DNA of 64,000 bases from Acidobacteriota bacterium (GTDB taxonomy: Bacteria; Acidobacteriota; Vicinamibacteria; Vicinamibacterales; UBA8438), in contig VXME01000173.1 in the NCBI GenBank assembly GCA_009861545.1, positions 37,594-101,593 of the forward strand, in the 5' to 3' direction. This document shows, one piece after another, positions 14,883 through 24,633 of this stretch. Every line of letters starts with the position of its first letter. The first letter of the stretch is position 1. The position numbers and the translations under genes are program-made. The notes beneath the pieces are model-generated. The model did no database searches, was not told where the DNA came from, and saw nothing but the letters and a program-made list of their open reading frames with translations.

Positions 14883-17837
14883 ATGCGCATGCCGGAGCCG
14901 AACCGCCAGCAGCCCGTCGGGCAGATCGTCATCCGGGGCGCCCGCACCCACAACCTCAAGAACATCGACCTGACGCTCCCGCAGGAGCGGCTGATCATCG
15001 TCACCGGCGTGAGCGGCTCGGGGAAGTCGTCGCTGGCCTTCGACACGGTCTACGCGGAGGGACAGCGGCGCTACGTGGAGTCGCTGTCGGCCTACGCCCG
15101 GCAGTTCCTCGAGCGGATGGAGAAGCCGGACGTCGACCGCATCGAGGGCATCTGCCCCGCCATCGCGATCCGCCAGAAGAACAGCGTGCGGAACCCGCGT
15201 TCGACGGTCGGCACGACGACGGAGATCTACGACTACCTGCGGCTGCTCTTTGCGCGGGTCGGCCGTACGATCTGCCGCGGCTGCGGCGTGGAGGTGACGC
15301 GCGAGACGCCGGAGGCGGTGGCCGGCAGGCTCGCGGCCCTGCCGGACGGGACGCGGCTGCTGGTCGGCTTCGTCCACGCCGTGGACGGGGCGGCGCGAGT
15401 CCGCGCGGCGGGCGACGGGGCGTCCGCGGCTGCCGGCGGCGCGGATCCGGTCGCGGCGACCGGTGGCCCGGGCGCGGCCGCGGCGACCGATGTTCCGGAC
15501 CCGGCTGCGGCGGCCGCTGACGCGAGCGCGGTCGCGGCGGCGCTCGACGGCCTCCGTCGCAAGGGATTCGGACGGCTCCACGTGGACGGCCGCGCGGTCT
15601 CGTTCGACGATCTCGACCCGGAGGCGCTGGCCGGCAGCGACGCGCTGCAGGTCGTGGTGGACCGCATCCGGACCGCGGCGGCGGCGCGGCCCCGGTTGAC
15701 CGAGGCGATCGAGACCGCGTATCAGGAGGGGGGCGGAAACGCGTTCGCAGTGGAGGTGGGCGGCGCCGAGCCGGCGCGCCACGAGTTCAGCGAGCGCTTC
15801 GAGTGCCGCCCCTGCGGAATCGCTTACGAGGAGCCGCAGCCGACGCTATTCTCCTTCAACAGCCCGTTCGGGGCGTGTCCGACCTGCCACGGCTTCGGTA
15901 ACGTGATCGAGCTCGACATGCGTCTGGTCGTGCCCGACGAGACGAAGTCGATCGCGCAGGGCGCCGTCGAGCCGTGGACCAAGCCGCACTACCGCTCGCA
16001 TCTGGCCGACCTGAAGCGGGCCGCCCGCCGCCGCGACATTCGGATGACGGTCCCGTGGTCGGAGCTCTCGGACGAGGAGCGGCGCTTCGTGATCGAGGGG
16101 GACGGCGCCGGTTACGACGGTATCCGGGGCTTCTTCAGCGCGCTGGAGCGCAAGAAGTACAAGGTGCACGTGCGGGTGTTCCTGAGCCGCTACCGCGGTT
16201 ACCGCGCCTGTGCGGACTGCGGCGGCACGCGCCTGCGGCGCGAGGCCCGCGACGTGCGGGTCGGCGGCCGGACGATTGACGAAATCGCGGGGTTCACGGT
16301 GGCGGCGGCGTGCCGGTTCTTCGAGGACCTGACGCTGTCGGCGAAGGAGACCGCCATCGCCGAGCGGGTGATCCGCGAGATCCGGCGGCGGGTCGGGTTC
16401 CTGAGCGGCGTCGGCCTCGACTATCTGACGCTCGACCGGCTGTCGTCGACCCTCTCCGGCGGCGAGGCGCAGCGGATCAACCTGGCGACCTCGCTCGGAT
16501 CGTCCCTCGTAGGCACGCTGTACGTGCTCGACGAGCCGTCCATCGGGCTGCATCCCCGCGACAACGAGCGGCTGATTCGCATCCTCGGGCAGCTCCGCGA
16601 CCAGGGGAACACGGTGCTGGTGGTGGAGCACGACGCCGACATGATCCGCGCCAGCGACTACGTGGTCGATCTCGGCCTCGGCGCCGGCACGCGCGGCGGC
16701 CGCGTGGTGTATGCCGGCGGGCTCGACGGCCTGTCGCGCGAGACGACGTCGCTGACCGCGAAGTACCTGCGCGGAGACCTGGCCATCCCGATCCCGGCGT
16801 CGCGCCGCCGGCGGCTGCCGAACAGCCAGGCCCTGCGGGTGCGCGGCGCGGCCGAGCACAACCTGAAGGGCATCGACGTCGAGATCCCGCTGAACATGCT
16901 GACCTGCGTGACCGGCGTCAGCGGCTCGGGCAAGTCGACGCTGGTGCACGACGTGATGTATGCCGCGGTCAAGCGCGCGAAAGGGGCCTGGGAGAAGCGC
17001 GTCGGCGCCCACGACGGGATCGACGGTGTGGAGCTGCTGAACGACGTCGTGCTCGTCGACCAGACCCCGATCGGCCGCACCCCCCGCTCGAATCCGGTGA
17101 CCTACCTCAAGGCCTTCGATCCCATCCGGGAGCTGTTCGCGGCCACGAGGGCAGCGCGGGCGCGCGGGTTCTCCCCGAGCCACTTCTCGTTCAACGTGCC
17201 CGGCGGGCGCTGCGACGCGTGCGAGGGGGAGGGGGAGGTCCGCGTGGAGATGCAGTTCCTGGCGGACGTGTTCATGCCGTGCGAGCAGTGCGACGGCAAG
17301 CGGTTCAAGCCGCAGGTGCTGGAGGTGACCTGGCGCGGGCTGCGGGTGGACGAGGTGCTGGACCTGACGGCGCGCGAGGCCCTGCAGTTCTTCGGCTCGT
17401 CGCCCAAGGTGGTCCGCAAGCTGAAGGTGCTGGACGAGATCGGCCTCGGGTATCTCCGCCTCGGCCAGCCGGCCACGACCCTTTCGGGGGGCGAGGCGCA
17501 ACGCATCAAGATCGCGGCGCACCTGTCGACGCGCCACGGCGATCGCTCGCTGTACATCTTCGACGAGCCGACCACCGGCCTGCACTTCGACGACATCTCC
17601 AAGCTGCTGGCCGCGTTCTCGAGGCTGGTCGACGCCGGGCACACCCTGCTCGTCATCGAGCACAATCTGGACGTCATCAAGACCGCGGACTGGATTGTCG
17701 ATCTGGGCCCCGAGGGGGGCGAGGCGGGGGGCGAGGTCGTCGTGGCCGGACCGCCGGAGCGGGTGGCGGAGCATGCCGGGTCGCACACCGGGCGCTACCT
17801 GCGCGAGGTGCTGGCCGCCCTGCGCGCCCCCGCCTGA
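14883..17837 (+). CDS. uvrA: Excinuclease ABC subunit A
   Basis: Damage-recognition ATPase of nucleotide excision repair, 984 residues, acting with UvrB and UvrC in the cytoplasm. It has two ABC modules: Walker [10 protein letters not shown] and GVSGSGKST, signatures LSGGEAQRI twice, and Walker B segments [11 protein letters not shown] and [11 protein letters not shown]. Zinc modules are visible as [10 protein letters not shown]...CPTCHGFG and CDACEGEGE...CEQCDGKRF. An alanine/glycine-rich insert of about 45 residues near 160-205 makes it longer than the usual 940. The ATG at 14883 is chosen because homologous sequence starts just after it; the frame is open from 14820. The methylpurine glycosylase gene follows after 10 bases, giving a two-gene DNA-repair unit. 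Confidence 0.97.
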   Translation: MRMPEPNRQQPVGQIVIRGARTHNLKNIDLTLPQERLIIVTGVSGSGKSSLAFDTVYAEGQRRYVESLSAYARQFLERMEKPDVDRIEGICPAIAIRQKNSVRNPRSTVGTTTEIYDYLRLLFARVGRTICRGCGVEVTRETPEAVAGRLAALPDGTRLLVGFVHAVDGAARVRAAGDGASAAAGGADPVAATGGPGAAAATDVPDPAAAAADASAVAAALDGLRRKGFGRLHVDGRAVSFDDLDPEALAGSDALQVVVDRIRTAAAARPRLTEAIETAYQEGGGNAFAVEVGGAEPARHEFSERFECRPCGIAYEEPQPTLFSFNSPFGACPTCHGFGNVIELDMRLVVPDETKSIAQGAVEPWTKPHYRSHLADLKRAARRRDIRMTVPWSELSDEERRFVIEGDGAGYDGIRGFFSALERKKYKVHVRVFLSRYRGYRACADCGGTRLRREARDVRVGGRTIDEIAGFTVAAACRFFEDLTLSAKETAIAERVIREIRRRVGFLSGVGLDYLTLDRLSSTLSGGEAQRINLATSLGSSLVGTLYVLDEPSIGLHPRDNERLIRILGQLRDQGNTVLVVEHDADMIRASDYVVDLGLGAGTRGGRVVYAGGLDGLSRETTSLTAKYLRGDLAIPIPASRRRRLPNSQALRVRGAAEHNLKGIDVEIPLNMLTCVTGVSGSGKSTLVHDVMYAAVKRAKGAWEKRVGAHDGIDGVELLNDVVLVDQTPIGRTPRSNPVTYLKAFDPIRELFAATRAARARGFSPSHFSFNVPGGRCDACEGEGEVRVEMQFLADVFMPCEQCDGKRFKPQVLEVTWRGLRVDEVLDLTAREALQFFGSSPKVVRKLKVLDEIGLGYLRLGQPATTLSGGEAQRIKIAAHLSTRHGDRSLYIFDEPTTGLHFDDISKLLAAFSRLVDAGHTLLVIEHNLDVIKTADWIVDLGPEGGEAGGEVVVAGPPERVAEHAGSHTGRYLREVLAALRAPA

Positions 17838-17847
17838 CGGGACGACC

Positions 17848-18459
17848 GTGGGCAACGCGGACCGCCTGCCGCGATCGTTCTACCGCGGGCCGCCGCTCGA
17901 GGTGGCCCGCGCGCTGCTCGGCAAGGTGGTCGTGCACCGCGGCCGGGGCGGCCCCGCGGCCGGCAGGATCGTCGAGGTCGAGGCCTACGGCGGGGAGGAC
18001 GATCCGGCGTGTCACGCCGCGGCCGGCCTGACGCCGCGCAACGCGCCGCTCTACGGGCCGCCCGGCTACGCCTACGTCTATCTGAATTACGGCATCCACT
18101 ACCTGCTGAACGCCGTGACCGGGCCGGCGGGGTTCCCGGCCGCGGTCCTCATTCGCGCCCTCAGCCCCCTGGAGGGCCTCGACGGGATGCGCCGCCGGCG
18201 GTCGGGGCGGCGGGGCGCGGCGCCGCCGCCCGACGAGGCGCTCTGCCGGGGGCCGGGCAACCTGACGCGGGCGCTCGGGGTCACGCTGCGGCAGAACCGG
18301 TTGGACCTGTGCGGCCCGCGCCTGTTCGTCGAGGATCGCGGATTGCCGGTGGGGCCGGTCCGCTGGGGGCCGCGCATCGGGATCACGGTCGGGACCGGGC
18401 GCCGGTGGCGGGGTTGCCTGGCCGATTCCGCGGCGGTTTCGCGGGGCGGGCCGCCTTGA
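17848..18459 (+). CDS. 3-methyladenine DNA glycosylase (AAG/MPG family)
   Basis: Base-excision repair enzyme that removes alkylated purines, 203 residues. The active-site region GRIVEVEAYGG contains the conserved glutamate that activates water. It is followed by the family stretches LYGPPGYAYVYLNYGIHYLLN and GPGNLTRALG. A GTG at 17848 is chosen because the conserved PRSFYRG element begins eight codons later. The open frame reaches back into uvrA in another phase and is not used there. A short arginine-rich loop (RRRRSGRRGAAPPP) interrupts the middle. It probably shares a transcript with uvrA. Confidence 0.93.
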   Translation: MGNADRLPRSFYRGPPLEVARALLGKVVVHRGRGGPAAGRIVEVEAYGGEDDPACHAAAGLTPRNAPLYGPPGYAYVYLNYGIHYLLNAVTGPAGFPAAVLIRALSPLEGLDGMRRRRSGRRGAAPPPDEALCRGPGNLTRALGVTLRQNRLDLCGPRLFVEDRGLPVGPVRWGPRIGITVGTGRRWRGCLADSAAVSRGGPP

Positions 18460-18520
18460 GATTCGGCCCGCCGGCGTCTTGGACCGCGCCGGGCCGCTGT
18501 AGTACCATCTGCGGCCGCAT

Positions 18521-19084
18521 ATGGAGTCCATTCAGGCCACCCGAATCCGCAAGGGCATGTTGATCAAGATGAACGCGACGCTGTACCGCGTTCTCGAGTT
18601 CAACCACGTCACGCCCGGCAAGGGCCGCGCGTTCGTGCAGACGCGGATGCGCAGCGTCGTCGCCGGCACCCAGACCGATCACAAGTTCGCTTCCGGCGAT
18701 TTCGTCGAGCGCGCGGTGCTCGACACGCGCAAGATGCAGTATCTCTACGCCGACGGCGAGGGGTATCACTTCATGGACACCGAGTCCTACGAGCAGGTGC
18801 ATCTGACCGGGGAGACGCTCGGCGACGCGGTCAGCTACCTGCTGCCGGACGCGACCATCACCGTGGAGTTCTTCGAGGGCTCGCCGGTCGGGATCGAGCT
18901 GCCCCTGACGGTCGACCTGGCGGTCGAGGAGACCGCGCCCGCGATCAAGGGCGCCACGGCGAGCGCGCAGCTCAAGCCGGCGCGGCTCGAGACCGGCCTG
19001 GTGGTGCAGGTCCCGCCCTTCGTCAGCAACGGCGACAGGGTCCGTGTGAACACCGACACCGGCGAGTATCTCTCGCGCGCCTGA
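18521..19084 (+). CDS. efp: Elongation factor P
   Basis: Translation factor of 187 residues that relieves ribosome stalling at consecutive prolines. The three-barrel layout is complete: a KOW-like N-domain with the tip loop TPGKGRAF, whose K34 is the residue modified in other bacteria, then two OB domains ending VSNGDRVRVNTDTGEYLSRA. No gene for a known K34-modifying enzyme lies in the window. It is followed 14 bases later by a membrane-protein frame and is preceded by a 61-base gap after the glycosylase gene. Confidence 0.96.
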   Translation: MESIQATRIRKGMLIKMNATLYRVLEFNHVTPGKGRAFVQTRMRSVVAGTQTDHKFASGDFVERAVLDTRKMQYLYADGEGYHFMDTESYEQVHLTGETLGDAVSYLLPDATITVEFFEGSPVGIELPLTVDLAVEETAPAIKGATASAQLKPARLETGLVVQVPPFVSNGDRVRVNTDTGEYLSRA

Positions 19085-19097
19085 CCGGAGGGGAGAC

Positions 19098-19658
19098 ATC
19101 GACGTTCCCCGAGCGGTCGGCGTCGCGCTGTTCGCGCTGGGCGTCGGCTTTCTCGTCGCCAACCTGCGCATCCTCGGACAGTTCGTCCTCTATCGCCGGC
19201 TGCGCGCATCGGCCCTGTTGACCTGGCCGAGCGAGAAACCGCCGTTGTACGGCTGGCTGCTGGCCCTCGGCGTCGTGGCCGGCGTGCTCGTCTTCATCAA
19301 GCTGGTGGTGCAGCAGCAGCCGCCGCAACGGGCGTTCGGCGAGGGAATGATGCTGCTCTACTACGCCTACGCGGTGCCGTTGCGGGTGCGCATCGGGCGG
19401 GGGCTGTACGCCGGCGGCATCTGGTCGGACAGCGGCTACGTGCCGTACTCCAAGATCGGCGGCCTGAGCTGGCGCGAGGAGTCCACGATCACGCTGGTCA
19501 TCATCTACCGGCTGCGCAGCCTCGCCCGGCGGCTCACCGTGCCGCAGGCCCACTACGGCGAGGTGCGCCGGCTGCTGCGGGACAAGATCGCCGCTCACGA
19601 CATCCACTTCACCGGCAAGACGCTCGACCTGGGGGGCGACCAGCGCGACGTGGTATGA
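19098..19658 (+). CDS. Two-helix membrane protein with no standard start codon
   Basis: The frame directly after efp encodes a membrane segment (VGVALFALGVGFLVANL), a second one (YGWLLALGVVAGVLVFIKLVV) and a soluble C-terminal domain of about 100 residues (GLYAGGIWSDSGYVPYSKIGGLSW and after). The frame has no ATG, GTG or TTG before 19218, which would remove the first membrane segment. A strong ribosome site GGAGGGGAG at 19087-19095 stands directly before ATC at 19098, taken here as the start, giving about 186 residues. ATC starts are rare; a sequencing error that hides a normal start is the alternative. The layout faintly resembles DUF5673-type proteins. Function unknown. Confidence 0.6.
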   Translation: MDVPRAVGVALFALGVGFLVANLRILGQFVLYRRLRASALLTWPSEKPPLYGWLLALGVVAGVLVFIKLVVQQQPPQRAFGEGMMLLYYAYAVPLRVRIGRGLYAGGIWSDSGYVPYSKIGGLSWREESTITLVIIYRLRSLARRLTVPQAHYGEVRRLLRDKIAAHDIHFTGKTLDLGGDQRDVV

Positions 19659-19752
19659 GCCGCGCGCCGGGCGTCTGCGCCGTAGCGTCATGGAGAGGAG
19701 AGATGGGCGGGAGCGCCAAGCCGGCGAGGCGTTTCGGCGCGCTCTCGGGGCG

Positions 19753-19956
19753 CTATTGCAGCAGGGCGGCCAGGATGCCGATCAGGCCGGGTCCGCTCGC
19801 CACCGGGTCGCCCAGCCACCCCGGCGGGGTGAGCCAGATGAACGCCAGGATGGCGATGACCATCAGGTCGTACTGCCAGGTCGCGCGCTCGAAGGTCCAG
19901 TAGAGCGCGTGCCAGACCATCCGGAGCGGCAGGGTCATCACCCGCGACACGCTCAT
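19753..19956 (-). CDS. 67-residue membrane protein coupled to the CDP-alcohol transferase
   Basis: A short gene whose ATG overlaps the stop of the upstream CDP-alcohol phosphatidyltransferase (ATGA). The protein has an N-terminal amphipathic stretch (MSVSRVMTLPLRMVWHALYW) and two membrane segments (LMVIAILAFIWLTPP and GLIGILAALLQ). Coupling and membrane character suggest an accessory subunit or partner in phospholipid synthesis. No family is recognised. The stop is 94 bases from the convergent membrane-protein gene. Confidence 0.6.
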   Translation of the reverse strand: MSVSRVMTLPLRMVWHALYWTFERATWQYDLMVIAILAFIWLTPPGWLGDPVASGPGLIGILAALLQ

Positions 19957-20555
19957 GCCGGCAGCTCCCGGTTGTCCGAGCGCACCGCTCGCCACGTGAA
20001 GTAGATGCGGTCGAGCACGGTCAGCACCGACAGCACCAGGATGACCCACAGGACGGCGGCCATGCGGTTGGTGAACGCCCCGATCATGAACAGCACGATC
20101 CGCTCCGGCCGCTCCATGAAGCCGACCTTGCAGAGGGGGATGATCGACTCGGCCCGCGCCCGCGTGTAGCTGGTCATCACCGAGAAGGTGAGCGTGAGGG
20201 CCGCGATCAGGACGTAGTCCGGACGCTCGAGCGTGGCGTAGAGGTAGATGAGGCCGGTCAGGATGAACAGGTCCGAGAACCGGTCCATGACCGAGTCCCA
20301 GAAGCCGCCGAAGCGGGAGCTCAGCTTCAGCTCGTCGGCCACCTTGCCGTCGATGAAGTCGAAGATGTTCGCCACCAGCATGATCCAGCCGGCGAGGCCG
20401 AAGCGGCCCGTGGCCAGCGCCCAGCCGGCGGCCCCGTTGATGATGACGCCGGTCAGCGTCAGCACGTTCGGGTGAATCCGAAGCGCTACGCACAACGCGA
20501 TGATGGCGCGGAGCGGTAACAGGCAGGCGCGCCCAATGGCGCCGGTGAACGTCAT
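19953..20555 (-). CDS. CDP-alcohol phosphatidyltransferase
   Basis: Integral membrane enzyme of phospholipid synthesis, 200 residues with about six membrane helices. The family signature is present as DFIDGKVAD...GGFWDSVMDRFSD, giving the metal-binding aspartates of the D-x2-D-G-x2-A...G-x3-D-x3-D pattern. The arginine that normally follows the alanine is aspartate here. The acceptor alcohol (glycerol phosphate, inositol phosphate or another) cannot be told from sequence. Its start faces uvrC across a 45-base divergent region, and a small membrane protein is coupled to its stop. Confidence 0.87.
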   Translation of the reverse strand: MTFTGAIGRACLLPLRAIIALCVALRIHPNVLTLTGVIINGAAGWALATGRFGLAGWIMLVANIFDFIDGKVADELKLSSRFGGFWDSVMDRFSDLFILTGLIYLYATLERPDYVLIAALTLTFSVMTSYTRARAESIIPLCKVGFMERPERIVLFMIGAFTNRMAAVLWVILVLSVLTVLDRIYFTWRAVRSDNRELPA

Positions 20556-20584
20556 CGATGCTCGTCAGGTGATCGGCCCGGCCC

Positions 20585-20590
20585 TATATT
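20585..20590 (+). promoter_or_regulatory. TATATT box ten bases before the uvrC start
   Basis: In the 45-base gap between the divergent CDP-alcohol transferase and uvrC, TATATT matches a -10 element and lies only ten bases from the uvrC ATG at 20601. A transcript from it would have almost no leader, so uvrC may be translated as a leaderless or near-leaderless mRNA. No clear -35 is seen. Confidence 0.4.
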
Positions 20591-20600
20591 CTAGAGGCGG

Positions 20601-22505
20601 ATGGCGATTCGGGATCTGCGGGACGCGATCGCCCGGCTGCCGGAGCAGCCTGGAGTCTACCTGTACTTCAACGGTCGTGGGGAGACGATCTACGTGGGGC
20701 GCGCGCGCGCCCTGCGCGACCGGGTCCGCAGCTACCTGGGCGCGTACGGCAGCAGCCCGAAGACCGACGCGCTGCTCGACGAGGCGGCCCGGCTGGAGGT
20801 GATCGTCACCGATTCGCTGGTCGAGGCGCTGGCTCTCGAGAACAACCTCATCAAGGCGCGATCGCCGCGCTACAACATTCTCCTGCGGGACGACAAGAAC
20901 TACCCCTATCTGCAGCTCACCACCGCCGAGGCGTTCCCGCGCGTCCTGGTGGCGCGGCAGGTGGCGCGCGACGGCAACGTCTACGCCGGTCCGTTCATGC
21001 CGGCGGCCTTCGCCCGCAAGACGATGTCGCTGACGCACCGGCTGTTCGGGATCCGCTCGTGCAACGAGGTGATTACCGGGCAGCGGGACCGGCCGTGCCT
21101 GGAGTACGACATCAAGCGCTGCGTCGCGCCCTGCGTGTCCGAGGTCTGCAGCCAGGAGCAGTACGCCGAATCGGTCGAGCAGACGCGGCTGTTCCTGGAG
21201 GGGCGCACCGACGAGGTCGTCGGCAGCCTGCGGCGGCAGATGCAGGAGGCGTCCGACGGCGAGCGCTACGAGCGCGCGGCGCAGTGCCGGGACGCGATGC
21301 GCACGGTCGAGACGCTGCGCGACCGGCAGCAGAAGATGGCGACGAGCCGGCTCGGCGACCGGGACGCCTTCGGCGTGAAGCTGGGGCCGGACGGCGGGGT
21401 GATCCAGATCTTCCAGATGCGCCGCGGCCGGGTCGTGGAGCGGGTCGAGCTGGTGGCCGATGACGTGCAGGCGGCGACCGAGAGCGAGCGCGACCTGGTG
21501 CAGGCGGCGGTGCAGCAATTCTACGCGGCGCACGACGTGCCGCCCGAGGTGCACGTGCCGGTCGAGGTGGAGGAGCGCGAGGAGGTGGAGCGCTGGCTCT
21601 CCCTGCGCGCGGGGCGCCGCGTGAAGCTGCACGTGCCCAAGCGCGGCGACACCCGCGGCCTGCTGGACCTGGCGACGCGCAACGCCGGGCTGGCCTACGA
21701 CTCGCGCTACAGCGAGGACGCCCGGGTCCACGCCGGGGCGCTCGAGGAGCTGCAGCGCGTGCTGGACCTGCCGGCGGCGCCGCACCGGGTCGAGTGCTTC
21801 GACATCTCGACGGTGCAGGGCCGCGAGACCGTCGGCTCGCTGGTCGTCTGCGAGGACGGGCGGATGCAGCGCGGCGAGTACCGCAAGTTCCGGGTGCAGG
21901 GACTCGGTGCGGCCCGCGGGCGGGGCCGGCGGAAGGCCGCGGCCCGCTCCCGCCCCGCGGACTCAGCGGCGCCGGCGCGGGAGCCCCGCGCCAGGCCGGA
22001 CGACTTCGCGGCGATGGAGGAGGTCGTCCTGCGGCGCTACCGCCGGTTGCTGGAGGAGGGCGGACCGTTCCCGGATCTGGTGGTCGTCGACGGCGGCAAG
22101 GGCCAGTTGACGTCGGCGTACCGCGCCTTCGAGACGCTCGGCCTGGGCAATCTCGTCGCCGTGGGCATCGCCAAGCGCGACGAGGAGCTGTTCACGCGCG
22201 GGGCGTCCGAGCCGATTCGCCTGCCGAAGACCAGCCCCGCCCTGCACCTGGTCCAGCGCGCGCGCGACGAGGCGCACCGGTTCGCGGTGACGTACCACCG
22301 GCGGGCGCGCAGGATGCGCGATTTCGAATCCGAGCTCGACCTCATCCCCGGGATCGGCGCGCGCCGGCGGCGGGCGTTGCTGGAACGGTTCGGGAGCCTC
22401 GCGAACGTGCGCCGCGCCTCACGCGAGGATCTGCTGCCGGTGATCGGCCCCAGGCTCGCCGCCGCCGTCCTCGATCATTTCGCGCGGCTGCCCGTCAAGA
22501 CCTGA
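20601..22505 (+). CDS. uvrC: Excinuclease ABC subunit C
   Basis: Dual-incision nuclease of nucleotide excision repair, 634 residues. Domains in order are the GIY-YIG nuclease (GVYLYFNGRGETIYVGRARALRDRV), a cysteine-containing region (CLEYDIKRCVAPC), the UvrB-interacting helices (about 200-235), the RNase H-like nuclease (ECFDISTVQGRETVGSLVV and LVVVDGGKGQL) and a helix-hairpin-helix pair (LIPGIGARRRRALLERFGS). A basic, alanine-rich insert of about 35 residues (GRGRRKAAARSRPAD) interrupts the RNase H-like part and is absent in typical UvrC. uvrA lies 3 kb upstream on the same strand, but uvrB is not in the window. Confidence 0.96.
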   Translation: MAIRDLRDAIARLPEQPGVYLYFNGRGETIYVGRARALRDRVRSYLGAYGSSPKTDALLDEAARLEVIVTDSLVEALALENNLIKARSPRYNILLRDDKNYPYLQLTTAEAFPRVLVARQVARDGNVYAGPFMPAAFARKTMSLTHRLFGIRSCNEVITGQRDRPCLEYDIKRCVAPCVSEVCSQEQYAESVEQTRLFLEGRTDEVVGSLRRQMQEASDGERYERAAQCRDAMRTVETLRDRQQKMATSRLGDRDAFGVKLGPDGGVIQIFQMRRGRVVERVELVADDVQAATESERDLVQAAVQQFYAAHDVPPEVHVPVEVEEREEVERWLSLRAGRRVKLHVPKRGDTRGLLDLATRNAGLAYDSRYSEDARVHAGALEELQRVLDLPAAPHRVECFDISTVQGRETVGSLVVCEDGRMQRGEYRKFRVQGLGAARGRGRRKAAARSRPADSAAPAREPRARPDDFAAMEEVVLRRYRRLLEEGGPFPDLVVVDGGKGQLTSAYRAFETLGLGNLVAVGIAKRDEELFTRGASEPIRLPKTSPALHLVQRARDEAHRFAVTYHRRARRMRDFESELDLIPGIGARRRRALLERFGSLANVRRASREDLLPVIGPRLAAAVLDHFARLPVKT

Positions 22506-22715
22506 TCCCGTACGTGCGGACGCCGGCTCCCGGCCCGTCCGGTCGCGTCGAGTCGAGGCGGGGCGGGGCTTGCCCGCCCGCCGGCCCTGCCGTATGCTGA
22601 TAGCCGGTGTTCGATACCGGCCCCGCGATCATCTGTTTCCTACCGGTTCTCTTTCTCTCCCCGGCGTTCGGCGGCCGGCGCGCGCCCGGGCCGCGTTTCG
22701 CGATCCGTTCCGCAG

Positions 22716-23732
22716 ATGGCCGATAGAGCGAAGCCGCGCGTCGTTTCCGGGATGCGCCCGACGGGCAGGCTGCACCTGGGGCATCTGGCCGGCGCCCTCG
22801 GCAAGTGGGCGGATCTGCAGGCCGACTACGACTGCATGTACTTCGTCGCGGACTGGCACGCCCTGACCAGCGAGTTCGCCGACACGTCGGGACTGACCGG
22901 TTACGCGTACGACAACGTCGCCGACTGGATCGCGGCCGGCGTCGATCCGGAGCAGAGCACGCTGTTCGTGCAGTCGCTGGTGCCGGAGCACGCGGAGCTG
23001 TACCTGCTGCTGCAGATGGTGGTGCCGATTCCCTGGCTCGAGCGGGTGCCGACCTACAAGGAGCAGATCGACCAGTTGGCGGAGCGCGACCTGTCGTCGA
23101 TAGGCTTCCTGGGCTATCCGCTGCTGCAGACCGCCGACGTCATCATCTACGACGCGCGGTACGTTCCCGTCGGCGATGACCAGGTGCCGCACCTGGAGCT
23201 GTCGCGCGAGGCGGTGCGCCGCTTTCACCAGTTTTTCGGGGAGGTCTTCGTCGAGCCGCAGCCCCTGCTGACGCACTTCCCGCGCCTGCCGGGCCTCGAC
23301 AACCGCAAGATGTCGAAGAGCTATGCGAACACCATCGACATGGCGGACGACGCGAAGACGGTGCGCAAGAAGGTGATGCGCATGTTCACGGATCCGAAGC
23401 GCGTCCGGGCCGACATCCCCGGCACGGTCGAGGGCAACCCGGTGTTCATCTACCACGACGCCTTCAACCCCGACACCGCCCAGGTGGACGACTTCAAGGC
23501 GCGCTATCGGGCGGGCACGGTCGGCGACGTCGAGGTGAAGGTGGCCCTGGCCGACGCGATCAACGCGCGCCTGGATCCGTTGCGGGAGCGGCGGGCCGAG
23601 ATTCTGGCCCGGCCCGGCCGGATTCGTGAGATCCTGCAGGACGGCTCCGCACGCGCCCGGACGACGGCCCGCGACACGATGGAGCGGGTGCGCGACGCGG
23701 TGGGGCTGCGGTACGGCGCGGGGCAGGGGTGA
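22716..23732 (+). CDS. trpS: Tryptophanyl-tRNA synthetase
   Basis: Class I aminoacyl-tRNA synthetase charging tRNA-Trp, 338 residues, the usual size for bacterial TrpRS. The nucleotide-binding signature appears as PTGRLHLGHLAGAL (HIGH-like) and KMSKS is intact in LDNRKMSKSYANTI. The stretch YPLLQTADVIIYDARYVPVGDDQ is typical of the family. A 210-base gap separates it from uvrC and holds the inverted repeat GCCGGT/ACCGGC around 22605-22623. The scpA start follows 19 bases downstream, so it may head the scpA-cmk operon. Confidence 0.96.
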   Translation: MADRAKPRVVSGMRPTGRLHLGHLAGALGKWADLQADYDCMYFVADWHALTSEFADTSGLTGYAYDNVADWIAAGVDPEQSTLFVQSLVPEHAELYLLLQMVVPIPWLERVPTYKEQIDQLAERDLSSIGFLGYPLLQTADVIIYDARYVPVGDDQVPHLELSREAVRRFHQFFGEVFVEPQPLLTHFPRLPGLDNRKMSKSYANTIDMADDAKTVRKKVMRMFTDPKRVRADIPGTVEGNPVFIYHDAFNPDTAQVDDFKARYRAGTVGDVEVKVALADAINARLDPLRERRAEILARPGRIREILQDGSARARTTARDTMERVRDAVGLRYGAGQG

Positions 23733-23751
23733 GGAAGCGGGGTCGACCCAC

Positions 23752-24633
23752 ATGGCCGAACGCGACGCGCACTTGACGGACGCGGCGGTCGCCGGCGCCG
23801 ATCCGGACGCGCCGCCCGGCTTCGAGTCGATTCTGCCGGACTACCCGGTCCGGCTCACCAACTTCGAAGGGCCCCTCGACCTGCTGATTCACCTCATCAA
23901 GAAGAACGAGGTGGACGTCTACGACATTCCCATCGCGCTGATCTCGCAGCAGTACCTGGAGTACCTGGATCTGATGCGGGAGATCAACCTGGACGTGGCC
24001 GGCGAGTTCCTGGTGATGGCGGCGACGCTGATCCACATCAAGTCGCGGATGCTCGTTCCGCGCGTGGAGGCCGGGGCGGAGGCCGACGCGGAGGAGGAGG
24101 ATCCCCGCGAGGCGCTGGTGCAGCGCCTGCTCGAACACCAGCGGTTCAAGGCCGCGGCGGAGATGCTGCACGAGTGCGAGACGGTGCGCAGCGCGCAGTG
24201 GACGCGCCCCGACGAACGGGTCGACGAGATTGCCGGCGCCCCGTTCGAGCGCGAGCTCGAGGTCGATCTGTTCAGCCTGCTCCAGGCCTTCCAGGCGGTC
24301 CTGGCGCGGTCGCGGGACCGGCGGAACAGCGTGCCCCTGCCGGCGGACTTGATCTCAATCGAGGCCCGCATGGAGGACATGCTGGGCCGGCTGGCGCAGG
24401 GCGGCCCATGCGGATTCGACGACCTGTTCGCCGACGTGTCGTCCCGGCAGGAGATCATCGTGACGTTTCTCGCTACGCTGGAACTGATCCGGACCCGGTT
24501 GATTCGCGTGCTCCAGGCCCGTGTCTGCGGGCCGATTCGGATCTACCTGAGCGAGCCGGCGGCCGCGCCGGCGGCAGAGGCGGTGTCCGGCGGCACGGAC
24601 TCGAACGATGACGTCGGGGAGGAGCCGGGGTGA
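23752..24633 (+). CDS. scpA: Segregation and condensation protein A
   Basis: Kleisin subunit that bridges the SMC heads and, with ScpB, compacts and separates the chromosome; 293 residues. The N-terminal SMC-binding helix is clear (FEGPLDLLIHLIKKNEVDVYDIPI), as are LEYLDLMREINLDVAGEFLVMAATLIHIKSRML and a C-terminal winged-helix region (EIIVTFLATLELIRTRLIRVLQ). The ATG at 23752 gives a short acidic N-terminus before the conserved part. The frame is open further upstream into trpS in another phase, which is not used. The stop overlaps the scpB GTG. Confidence 0.95.
   Translation: MAERDAHLTDAAVAGADPDAPPGFESILPDYPVRLTNFEGPLDLLIHLIKKNEVDVYDIPIALISQQYLEYLDLMREINLDVAGEFLVMAATLIHIKSRMLVPRVEAGAEADAEEEDPREALVQRLLEHQRFKAAAEMLHECETVRSAQWTRPDERVDEIAGAPFERELEVDLFSLLQAFQAVLARSRDRRNSVPLPADLISIEARMEDMLGRLAQGGPCGFDDLFADVSSRQEIIVTFLATLELIRTRLIRVLQARVCGPIRIYLSEPAAAPAAEAVSGGTDSNDDVGEEPG

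Noticed and set aside
15846..17855. Minus-strand open frame of 669 codons across uvrA
   Set aside because: Antisense shadow of uvrA; histidine- and arginine-rich composition without motifs.
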